From positions 310,001 through 374,000 of the forward strand of contig CBDCTC010000005.1 in assembly GCA_965222125.1 (NCBI GenBank): DNA of 64,000 nt. Direction: 5' to 3'. The position numbers were made by a program, and so were the translations under genes. Numbering within the stretch: position 1 is the stretch's first letter; every line of letters begins with the position of its first letter. Shown here piece by piece: positions 57,471 to 64,000 of the stretch. Under the pieces are notes generated by a model. It saw only the letters and a program-made list of their open reading frames with translations. It did not search any database and had not been told where the DNA came from. The stretch comes from CAZENU01 sp965222125. Its GTDB lineage: Bacteria; Chloroflexota; Dehalococcoidia; Lucifugimonadales; CAZENU01.

Positions 57471-58691
57471 CTACGCCGCGTCGGCCCAGCTTGCGATGAA
57501 CGACTCGGCGTCGACGCCCTCCGGTAGCTCGTTGAAGTAGTAGTGCATCGGGCCCGACTGGAACGCGGGCTCGAACATCTCCACGTCGTCCTGAAGCGAC
57601 GCGTCGAGACCCTCGAAGCGGCTCCAGAGCGCCCGAGACTCCTCGACGCTGAAGCGCTCCGCGAACGCCGCACCCCAGTTCAGGGTTATGGGATGGTTGC
57701 TCTTGGCCCGGTTGAGCGTGGCCTCGGTCACCTTGAATTCCGGGTCACGGAGCGCTCGGACGTGCAGCGCGGCCTTGGACAGGTAGATGGTGAGCACCGT
57801 CTTGCCGCTCGGGCCGGCGCCCGGCTGCAGCGCCTCGACACCGGCCCGGTATGCGTCGACGTCGCGTCGGATGGCCGCTCTCAGCGTCGACTCGGTGACG
57901 TCCTGCATGCTCAGGCTCCGGGCCGCGAACGACTCGAACTTCCCACGGGCCTCGGCCGACAGGCTTTCCGTGAAGCCGAGGTCCGGGTAGGCGCCGTATA
58001 TCGCGTGACCGCCGTGCAGGGTGCGCCGCGTCCTGGTCGTGTAGTTGCTGCCGGTGTGGATGAGGAAGTTGCTGTAGACCACGGCGTCGCCGGCTCTCAG
58101 CTCGACTGCGACACCGGTGGAGACCGGCGATTTCGGGTTGGCGTGGAGCTCGGCGTTCTCCCCCTCGGTGTTGCGGCGCCGGTGGCTGCCGGGAACGACC
58201 CAGAGGACGTTGTCGTCGTACAGGGGTACATTCCACTGCGTGTACCGGGGACCGTTCTCAGTGAAGTCCGCCGCCAGCGCGTCCATGGGGGCCATGTCCA
58301 CCGGGTGAACGTCGCGGTGCCATCCCGTTCCGCCCGGGTGGTCCCGCACCGGATTGCACATCATCATCATCTGGGTGATGTTGGGCTCCGGGTTGCACAG
58401 CAGCCGGCTGGCGGTGTCGAGGGTCCCGTCGGCGACCCAGAAGTCCTCGATTACGTTGGCAGTCTCCTCGTCGATGAGCCCTGGCCACTCGAAGAAGACG
58501 CGAGGCTGTCTGTGGGCCTCGTACACGCCGCCGGGAGGGTCGCCGGGCCCTCGCTCGCGAGCCCAGACGACCTTCTGCCGCTCCAGGATCGTGTCGCAGC
58601 TCGCCCGCATAGCCTCCATCTTGTCGGCGAGGACGAAGTCCCTGAGTATCAAATAGCCCTGGTCGATGAACTGAGCGCGGTCTACTTTCAT
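57471..58691 (-). CDS. Phytanoyl-CoA dioxygenase (PhyH) family Fe(II)/2-oxoglutarate enzyme
   Basis: The 406-residue protein has the facial triad His125-x-Asp127 in GWHRDVHP and distal His212 in FLIHTGSNYTT, with an Arg nearby for 2-oxoglutarate. PhyH enzymes hydroxylate a wide range of small molecules. ATG 58691 follows GGAGG at five bases. It lies between an amidase and an alpha/beta-hydrolase in a catabolic operon, so it may oxidise an amide- or ester-linked substrate. Confidence 0.88.
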   Translation of the reverse strand: MKVDRAQFIDQGYLILRDFVLADKMEAMRASCDTILERQKVVWARERGPGDPPGGVYEAHRQPRVFFEWPGLIDEETANVIEDFWVADGTLDTASRLLCNPEPNITQMMMMCNPVRDHPGGTGWHRDVHPVDMAPMDALAADFTENGPRYTQWNVPLYDDNVLWVVPGSHRRRNTEGENAELHANPKSPVSTGVAVELRAGDAVVYSNFLIHTGSNYTTRTRRTLHGGHAIYGAYPDLGFTESLSAEARGKFESFAARSLSMQDVTESTLRAAIRRDVDAYRAGVEALQPGAGPSGKTVLTIYLSKAALHVRALRDPEFKVTEATLNRAKSNHPITLNWGAAFAERFSVEESRALWSRFEGLDASLQDDVEMFEPAFQSGPMHYYFNELPEGVDAESFIASWADAA

Positions 58692-58730
58692 GACGTCCTC
58701 CAAATCGGTTTTTGTCAGACCATGTAGGTA

Positions 58731-60152
58731 CTAGGAGACGGGAGGGCGGCGGTTGTCCCACGGGCGGGCGCGCTCGAATGCGGCGGATGCCGCGAGGATC
58801 GTCGCCTCGCCGCCCCGGCGTCCGATGACGTGCAGTCCCACGGGCAGGCCGTCCGACGCTATCCCGCAGGGGATACTTGCGGCCGGGTGGCCGATCATAT
58901 TGATCGGGTAGGTGAAGGCGGGAACCGCGATCTCACGGTATGCGTCGAGGCCGTCGATCTGCGCCGGCGGCTCCCCCAAGGGGAAAGCCGTGCTCGGCAT
59001 CGTCGGCGTAAGCAACAGGTCGTATGTCTCGAAGAGCGTCGCGAAGCGCGACTTGAGCTCTTCCATCCGGCCCAACTCGGCGGAGTACTGCCCTCCCGTT
59101 ACCGTCGCGCCGTTTTCGAGACATCGCCTCGTATACCACGTGATCTTGTCCGGGTGCTCGCGCAGCAGATTGCCGTAGCCCGCGTACAGGTTGGCGGTGA
59201 ACAGGGCCCAGAACGTGTCGAAGGGGGACTCGACCGCAAAGTCCGCGTCCTCCACGGTGCAGCCCAGCTCTTCGAACGCCCTGGCGGCGGACGCCGTCAT
59301 CTCGGCGACCTCAGCCTCGACCGGCGCGTAGCCGAGGTCGAGGCTCCAACCGATGCGGAGGCCTTCGACGCCGCGCTCCGTCGCCGCGACGTAGTCTTCG
59401 GGCGCTTCCCGGAGCGAGCCGGGGTCTCTGGGGTCGTGGCCGGCCACGACCTGCAGCAGGACTGCCGAGTCCTTGACGGTACGGCTCATGGGGCCCTGCT
59501 GGCTGAACTGGTTGGCCATGGGCGGCCCCGCCACGCCGCCGAACTTGGGGACCCTGCCTTGCGTCGGTTTGATCCCGTAGACGCCGCAGAAGCTGGCCGG
59601 AATTCGGATGGAGCCTCCGCCGTCGCCGCCCGTCGCCAGCGCACACAGGCCGGCGGTCAACGCGGCCCCGGAGCCACCGCTGGAGCCGCCCGTCGAGCGG
59701 CTCGTGTCCCAGGGGTTGCGGCAGTCGCCCAGGCGACTCTCCGTGCTCCCCAAGAGGCCGAGCTCGGGCGTGTTCGTCTTGCCGAGGATTATTGCGCCCG
59801 ACGCACGCACGCGCTCCACGACGATGGAGTCGGCGGTCGGCACCCGGTCCTCGAAGACGAGCGAGCCGCCGGTGGAGCGAATGCCCGCGGTCGACTCCAG
59901 GTCCTTAACGCCGATGGGCACGCCGTGCAGTGAGCCCAGGTCGTCGCCCCGCATCACGGCGTCCTCGGCGTCCTGCGCGGCGGCCTCAGCCTCGTCTCGG
60001 GCGAGGGTCAGGTACGCGTTGAGTTGCGGATTCAGACTGTCGATGCGCTCGAAGTAGAGCCGAACGAGCTCGACTGGGGAGACCTGCTTTTCCCGAATCA
60101 GGTCCCGGAGCTCGGACGCGGACTGAAACGCGATGTCGCTTCCTGTCGTCAT
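58731..60152 (-). CDS. Amidase signature family hydrolase, second copy
   Basis: The 473-residue amidase has the Lys-Ser-Ser triad: Lys83 in GVKDLES, Ser157 in TGGSSGGSGAA and nucleophile Ser181 in GGGSIRIPAS (24 residues apart as usual). The sequence is closest to the AtzE/GatA-like group in layout, but there are no gatC/gatB partners. It is 39 bases from the PhyH gene and 78 bases from the upstream hydrolase. ATG 60152. Confidence 0.92.
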   Translation of the reverse strand: MTTGSDIAFQSASELRDLIREKQVSPVELVRLYFERIDSLNPQLNAYLTLARDEAEAAAQDAEDAVMRGDDLGSLHGVPIGVKDLESTAGIRSTGGSLVFEDRVPTADSIVVERVRASGAIILGKTNTPELGLLGSTESRLGDCRNPWDTSRSTGGSSGGSGAALTAGLCALATGGDGGGSIRIPASFCGVYGIKPTQGRVPKFGGVAGPPMANQFSQQGPMSRTVKDSAVLLQVVAGHDPRDPGSLREAPEDYVAATERGVEGLRIGWSLDLGYAPVEAEVAEMTASAARAFEELGCTVEDADFAVESPFDTFWALFTANLYAGYGNLLREHPDKITWYTRRCLENGATVTGGQYSAELGRMEELKSRFATLFETYDLLLTPTMPSTAFPLGEPPAQIDGLDAYREIAVPAFTYPINMIGHPAASIPCGIASDGLPVGLHVIGRRGGEATILAASAAFERARPWDNRRPPVS

Positions 60153-60230
60153 GTAGAAAGTCCTCCCGGTCCTGAACTGGTGCCGGTCTGTCTGTCCGGA
60201 GGGCCTCAGATCGGCGGATGGCGTCGAACG

Positions 60231-61103
60231 CTATATCTTGTAGAGTTTTTCTGCGTTGCCGGAGAACATCGCCACCTGCTCGTCGTGGCTGAACTCGGAG
60301 ATGATGCCGGTGTACGCGTCGATCAGGTCGTCGTACGTGCTGAACAGTCTGTCGACGGGCCAGTTCGACGCGAAGATGCAGCGCTCGGGCCCGAACGCCT
60401 CGATGCAGTGCGTCACCCACGGCCGGATGCTGTCGACCGTCCAGCTCCAGTCGCACATGCCCAAGCCTGAGATCTTACACACCACGTTGTCGGCCTCGGC
60501 CAGCGCGGTCATGCCCTTCTTCCAGCCCTCGAAGTACTCGTCCGTCCGTTCCTTCGGAAAGCCGCAGTGGTCGAGGACCGCGATCGTGTTGGAGAACTTG
60601 GAGGCCAGGTCTCGCATTTTGACCATGTCGTGCCACTCGACGTCGAGGCTGGCGACAAGGTTGTACTTCTCCAGCAGCGCGTAACCCCTGTGGAAGTCCG
60701 ACTTGACCAGGTAGTCGCCTTCCGAGAAGTCGCGAATCCCGACGACGTTGGGGAACGCGCAGTGTCGCGCCAGCTCCTCCTCGACGGACGGCGACTTCAG
60801 CTTGCTGTGCGCCACGATGCCGTTCGGCCAACCGGTGCGCTCGGCGGCCTGCGCCAACCACTCCGACTCCTTCACGGGGTCCTCTATGCCCAGGGCGGCC
60901 TGAACGTGGACGATCTTGGTGACATTGGAGGCGCGGGTCTCGGCGATCAGGTCCTCGGCGACGAAGTTCTTGCCCTTGAGCTTGTCGAGCTGCGGGCCGA
61001 TCTGCGGATGCAGGAAGTCGGGCTCCAGCCACGTGTAGGCCAGATCGGGGTGGCCCAGGTCCCAGAAGTGGATGTGCGTGTCGACGAAGTCCAACTTACC
61101 CAT
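60231..61103 (-). CDS. Metal-dependent hydrolase of the amidohydrolase_2 type
   Basis: The 290-residue TIM-barrel protein starts with DTHIHFW (HxH metal motif) and has VVGIRDF, VLDHCGFP (His) and FASNWPVDR (Asp) near the C-terminus. It resembles L-fuconolactonase and 2-pyrone-4,6-dicarboxylate lactonase. Its substrate is not known. ATG 61103 follows GGGAGG. First gene of the four-gene operon. Confidence 0.87.
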   Translation of the reverse strand: MGKLDFVDTHIHFWDLGHPDLAYTWLEPDFLHPQIGPQLDKLKGKNFVAEDLIAETRASNVTKIVHVQAALGIEDPVKESEWLAQAAERTGWPNGIVAHSKLKSPSVEEELARHCAFPNVVGIRDFSEGDYLVKSDFHRGYALLEKYNLVASLDVEWHDMVKMRDLASKFSNTIAVLDHCGFPKERTDEYFEGWKKGMTALAEADNVVCKISGLGMCDWSWTVDSIRPWVTHCIEAFGPERCIFASNWPVDRLFSTYDDLIDAYTGIISEFSHDEQVAMFSGNAEKLYKI

Positions 61104-61141
61104 GCACGTCCTCCCGCGATGCTACCGCTCTTGGGTTGGCG

Positions 61142-61170
61142 ATTATACTGGCCGGTAGTGACGGCGGCAA
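61142..61170 (-). promoter_or_regulatory. Promoter of the catabolic operon
   Basis: TTGCCG (61170-61165) and TATAAT (61147-61142) on the minus strand are 17 bases apart, about 40 bases before the ATG at 61103. Confidence 0.6.
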
Positions 61171-61218
61171 CAGACGGACACCAGCCGCGCCCGAGGCCGA
61201 CACGGGCGTGGGCTTGCT

Positions 61219-61998
61219 CTACCGGAACAGGTCTGCCGACCGGTCTCGGAGCAGCTCCGCGGAGCCGCCTTCGCCGGGGCGGTACGATACGCCCCGCACT
61301 ATCGCCGCCGGTATGCCCAGCGCCTTGCCCATGACGACTTCGGCGGCCGCGCTCAGCTCGTCCGCCAACGCGATCCTGGTAACGTGCAGCACGTTACCCT
61401 GAGCGTCTTCGGTCCCCCTGTAGTCGACGAACGGGTCCATGCCGTCCACCCCGATGGCGAAGTCGACGTGCCCCTCGCGCCACGGACGCCCGAACGTGTC
61501 CGACACGATCACTGCCACGTCCACTCCCGCCACCGCGGCGATCGCGGCCCTGATCTCCCGGGCGGAGCTGTCCGGGTCTTCGGGGAGCAGGCTGACGGTC
61601 CTGTCGCCCGGCACGTTGGACGAGTCGATTCCGGCGTTGGCGCACACGAGGCCGTGCTTCGTCTCGGTGATCAGGATGCCGCGGGCCGGGTCGACGCGCA
61701 CGATGGAGCGGCTCTCGCGCAGCACGAGCTCGACGAGCCGCGGGTCCCGGCCGGATTCCGCCGAGAGCTGGACGGCGAAAGGGGAGGGCGACACGTCCTC
61801 GAGGTTCACGAGCTGTCCCTCGGCCTTCGACACGATCTTCTGGGTGACGACGACCACGTCGCCGGATTCGATGGGGGCGCCGCCATCGGAGGCCGCAGCG
61901 ACGATCATCGACCCCAGCTCGTCGCCGGGTCGCACCTCCGGGATGCCGGTAATCCCGATGACCTCGATTCTTGGTAGCTTCGCCTCGTTGGTGCCCAT
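61219..61998 (-). CDS. cofE: Coenzyme F420-0:L-glutamate ligase
   Basis: CofE adds glutamates to F420-0, giving the F420 cofactor used by many oxidoreductases. The 259-residue protein has EVIGITGIPEVRPGDELG, GDVVVVTQKIVSKAEGQ, HGLVCANAGIDSSNV and VIVSDTFGRPWREG in the usual order. The bacterial fusion with a nitroreductase domain is absent. ATG 61998 is three bases after a strongly predicted transcription start, so the mRNA is nearly leaderless; upstream extension of the frame lies in the promoter. Confidence 0.92.
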   Translation of the reverse strand: MGTNEAKLPRIEVIGITGIPEVRPGDELGSMIVAAASDGGAPIESGDVVVVTQKIVSKAEGQLVNLEDVSPSPFAVQLSAESGRDPRLVELVLRESRSIVRVDPARGILITETKHGLVCANAGIDSSNVPGDRTVSLLPEDPDSSAREIRAAIAAVAGVDVAVIVSDTFGRPWREGHVDFAIGVDGMDPFVDYRGTEDAQGNVLHVTRIALADELSAAAEVVMGKALGIPAAIVRGVSYRPGEGGSAELLRDRSADLFR

Positions 61999-62007
61999 GA
62001 CGCGCCG

Positions 62008-62036
62008 GTTATAGCACGGCCCAAAATGCCGGTCAA
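62008..62036 (-). promoter_or_regulatory. cofE: Promoter of cofE, leaderless layout
   Basis: TTGACC (62036-62031) and TATAAC (62013-62008), 17-base spacer, TGC before the -10. The -10 ends nine bases before the ATG. Confidence 0.6.
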
Positions 62037-62140
62037 CGAACGCGTCGCCCTGCAACTGTTCTGAGTCGAGGCTGTGTCGACATCAACGCCGGACGTTTGC
62101 CCCCGGGCATACTCGATGGCAGGCGCGCCGATGCGTCTGC

Positions 62141-62146
62141 TAGAAT
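62141..62146 (+). promoter_or_regulatory. -10 box upstream of the CoA-ester lyase gene
   Basis: TAGAAT preceded by TGC (extended -10) with no clear -35, about 130 bases before the TTG start. Confidence 0.3.
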
Positions 62147-62276
62147 CCGGTATCTCGCCCCGAGACTCGCTTCCGCGGCCACCGGATTTGTCCACCGCGC
62201 AGGACGCGCGGACCGGACCGATGCCGGGTGTGGAGGCGGGAACGACCGGGCCGGCGTTTCCGGCCGGAGGTCAAAG

Positions 62277-63197
62277 TTGACGCACGGCGCCGTTCCCGCG
62301 CTCCTCAGCCTTAGAAGCCTCCTCTTCGTCCCCGGCAACCAGGTGCGTATGCTCCGAAAGGCCCTGGATCTGGCTCCGGACGCCTACGTCCCGGACCTGG
62401 AGGACTCGGTGCCGGACGCCGAGAAAGACACCGCAAGGTCGATAGTGGCCGGTCTGCTGCCTGAGCTGGCGCAGGCGGGCCCGCTCGTCGTTCCCAGGGT
62501 GAACGCGATGGAGTCCGGGCTGCTGGAAGCGGACCTCCGTGCCGTGATCGGCCCCCACACCTTCGGCGTCTCGGTCGGCAAGGTGGGCACCGCCGCCGAG
62601 GTGGACGCGGTGTCCCAAATGGTGGAGAGGGTCGAGCGGGACAAAGGCGTGGAGCCGGGCTCGACCCGGCTGGTGCTATGGCTGGAGTCGGCGCTCGCTG
62701 TCGTGAACGCGTACGCGGTCTGCGCCGCGTCCGCCCGGACCGTCGCCGCCGCCTTCGGGGCTGAGGACTTCACCAACGACATGGAAATCCAGCGTAGGGA
62801 CGACGATGCCGAGATCGCCTACGCCCGGAGCGCCGTGTCGGTGGCGGCCCGAGCCGCCGGTGTCCTGGCGCTGGATACGCCCTTCTTCCGCTTCCGCGAT
62901 TCCGCCGGACTGAGAAAAGACGCCCTCGAGGCCCGTATGCTCGGCTATCGAGGCAAGTTCGCGATCCATCCGGCACAGATAGATGTCCTCAGCGATGTCT
63001 TCTCGCCGTCCCAGGCTGAGATCGACCACGCACGGAGAGTCGTCGAGTCGTTCGAGGAGGCCGAGCGCGCCGGGCGCGGCTCCACGTCGCTTGACGGCGA
63101 GGTAGTCGACATTCCGGTGGTGAAGCGGGCCCGCAACCTGCTCCGGCGCGCCGACGCCGACGCCCAAGCCGGAGGTGGAGCCCCAGATGGCCGCTGA
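62277..63197 (+). CDS. HpcH/HpaI-type CoA-ester lyase (CitE-like)
   Basis: The 306-residue TIM-barrel protein has RSLLFVPGNQVRMLRKAL, the metal-binding DLEDSVPDAEK, VLWLESALAVV and AFGAEDFTNDM, as in citramalyl- and malyl-CoA lyases. It cleaves or condenses a hydroxyacyl-CoA. TTG 62277 follows GGAGG at seven bases; the open frame extends 60 codons upstream without family similarity. It overlaps folB by 11 bases. Confidence 0.88.
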   Translation: MTHGAVPALLSLRSLLFVPGNQVRMLRKALDLAPDAYVPDLEDSVPDAEKDTARSIVAGLLPELAQAGPLVVPRVNAMESGLLEADLRAVIGPHTFGVSVGKVGTAAEVDAVSQMVERVERDKGVEPGSTRLVLWLESALAVVNAYAVCAASARTVAAAFGAEDFTNDMEIQRRDDDAEIAYARSAVSVAARAAGVLALDTPFFRFRDSAGLRKDALEARMLGYRGKFAIHPAQIDVLSDVFSPSQAEIDHARRVVESFEEAERAGRGSTSLDGEVVDIPVVKRARNLLRRADADAQAGGGAPDGR

Positions 63198-63552
63198 CAC
63201 GATTCGTCTGGCCGGCATGGTCTTCTACGGCTACCACGGCGTTCGGCCGGCTGAGAGGAAGACCGGCCAGCGGTTTGTGGTGGACCTGGAAGTCATCCGG
63301 GACCTGACCGCCGCCGCCGGGTCGGACGACCTTCGCGACACGGTCAGCTACTCGGAGCTCTTTCGGTTGGTCAAGGGCATCGTGGAGGGGCCCCCTCACA
63401 ATCTTCTGGAGAGCCTTGCCGGCGCGATTGCCGCGGCAGTGCTGGACGCCCACGACGTGAATGCGGTCACGGTGGGGGTGAAGAAGCCGGAGCCGCCGAT
63501 CGCGGGCGCCGTCCTGGGGTACGCCGGGGTCGAGATCACGAGAAGCAGATAG
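63187..63552 (+). CDS. folB: Dihydroneopterin aldolase
   Basis: FolB converts dihydroneopterin to hydroxymethyl-dihydropterin in folate synthesis. The 121-residue protein has IRLAGMVFYGYHGVRPAERK at the start, TVSYSELFRLVKGIVEG and the catalytic VGVKKPEPPI (Lys) near the end. ATG 63187 lies in the end of the CoA-ester lyase gene behind GGAGGTGGAG. Confidence 0.93.
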   Translation: MAADTIRLAGMVFYGYHGVRPAERKTGQRFVVDLEVIRDLTAAAGSDDLRDTVSYSELFRLVKGIVEGPPHNLLESLAGAIAAAVLDAHDVNAVTVGVKKPEPPIAGAVLGYAGVEITRSR

Positions 63553-63565
63553 GCGGAGTCGCCGT

Positions 63566-64000
63566 TCAGGGGCCCCTGGGGGCTGCCGAGTAGAGCGGGC
63601 CCGACGGCGTGAACTGGAAGTCCTGGAGCAGACCGCCGCTCGCGTAGGTGAAGTAGACTCCGGGCCGTTCCACGTTGTGCTCCACGATCTGCCGGATCGC
63701 CCTGCGTACGTCGGTCGTGTAGATTCGTGGGACGCGCTCCGGGAACAGCTCGTGGAGGTCATCCAGGTACCATCCGAACCGGAGCAGCGGCGCCGCGATC
63801 ACCGTCACGTCTCGATCCGGCCGGTCCACGTACCTAGCGTACAACAGCGATGCCACGTTTCGCTCCCTGGAGCTGACCAGCACCGATCCGTCCGGTGCGG
63901 CGTCCAGCATAGCGCGGGCCCGCTCCAGCGCGGCGCGTTCCCCTCTGAGGTCCTGGTCGCTGTAGCCGAGCGCCACCGTCACGACCGGCAAGAATATGAT
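63566..64000 (-). CDS. DUF2723-type membrane protein, C-terminal end (partial)
   Basis: The frame runs off the right edge and holds the last 144 codons and the stop. It has GSVLVSSRERNVASLLYARY, VTVIAAPLLRFGWYLDDL, RIYTTDVRRAIRQIVEHN and VYFTYASGGLLQDFQFTPSG, the extracytoplasmic C-terminal domain of DUF2723 (TMEM260-like) proteins, thought to be lipid-linked sugar transferases. The multi-helix part lies outside the window. Confidence 0.75.
   Translation of the reverse strand: MIFLPVVTVALGYSDQDLRGERAALERARAMLDAAPDGSVLVSSRERNVASLLYARYVDRPDRDVTVIAAPLLRFGWYLDDLHELFPERVPRIYTTDVRRAIRQIVEHNVERPGVYFTYASGGLLQDFQFTPSGPLYSAAPRGP

Noticed and set aside
1..64000. tRNA, rRNA or CRISPR arrays
   Set aside because: I looked for typical tRNA arms, rRNA motifs and regularly spaced repeats on both strands and saw none; a covariance search would be needed to exclude an isolated tRNA.

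Overview
The window is a GC-rich bacterial chromosome segment. Gene content suggests a Chloroflexota lineage of the Dehalococcoidia/SAR202 kind. This is inferred from the mix of a large set of catabolic enzymes (two amidases, a D-aminoacylase-type amidohydrolase, PhyH dioxygenase, CocE hydrolase, CoA-ester lyase), coenzyme F420 synthesis (cofE), an S12 with an insertion before the decoding loop, and frequent TTG/GTG starts. No rRNA or tRNA gene is visible, so the assignment rests on proteins and recall of families.

Positions 1-16.3 kb hold single genes on both strands and several broken ones: an ABC exporter ATPase tail, a doubly damaged Bax-inhibitor-1 gene, an N-acyl-D-amino-acid deacylase, a DM13 membrane protein, a ThDP enzyme, a ferredoxin-type sulfite/nitrite reductase with a cysteine-codon leader peptide and attenuator, an ECF sigma factor overlapping a membrane VWA protein, a peptide-permease remnant, a frameshifted CocE hydrolase, a CcdA-like protein and a disrupted second methionine aminopeptidase gene. 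Positions 16.3-21.8 kb form a minus-strand operon: kelch protein, NHL protein, PEBP lipoprotein, amidase, then the broken map copy.

Positions 22.3-45.7 kb hold pyrG, with a hairpin over its ribosome binding site, and then a merged str-S10-spc-alpha ribosomal cluster from rpsL to rpsI behind a consensus promoter. Genes overlap or nearly touch, and the cluster includes secY, adk, map, infA, rpmJ, rpoA, truA and an unexpected polytopic membrane protein between rpsK and rpsD. tuf and rpoBC are absent. S17 has a long acidic repetitive tail and L5 a long basic/Ala-rich head.

Positions 45.7-64 kb contain a VOC protein, an apparent free-standing small RNA carrying a perfect Shine-Dalgarno sequence and a 10-codon ORF, an operon of a ThDP enzyme, a MetE-like protein and cinA, then gyrB, a cysteine-synthase-like PLP enzyme, a DUF6807 protein, an intact IS630-type element, a four-gene catabolic operon (metal-dependent hydrolase, amidase, PhyH dioxygenase, alpha/beta hydrolase), cofE, a CoA-ester lyase overlapping folB, and the end of a DUF2723 membrane protein. 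In several places a good -10 box lies only 6-10 bases before the start codon, which suggests leaderless mRNAs.
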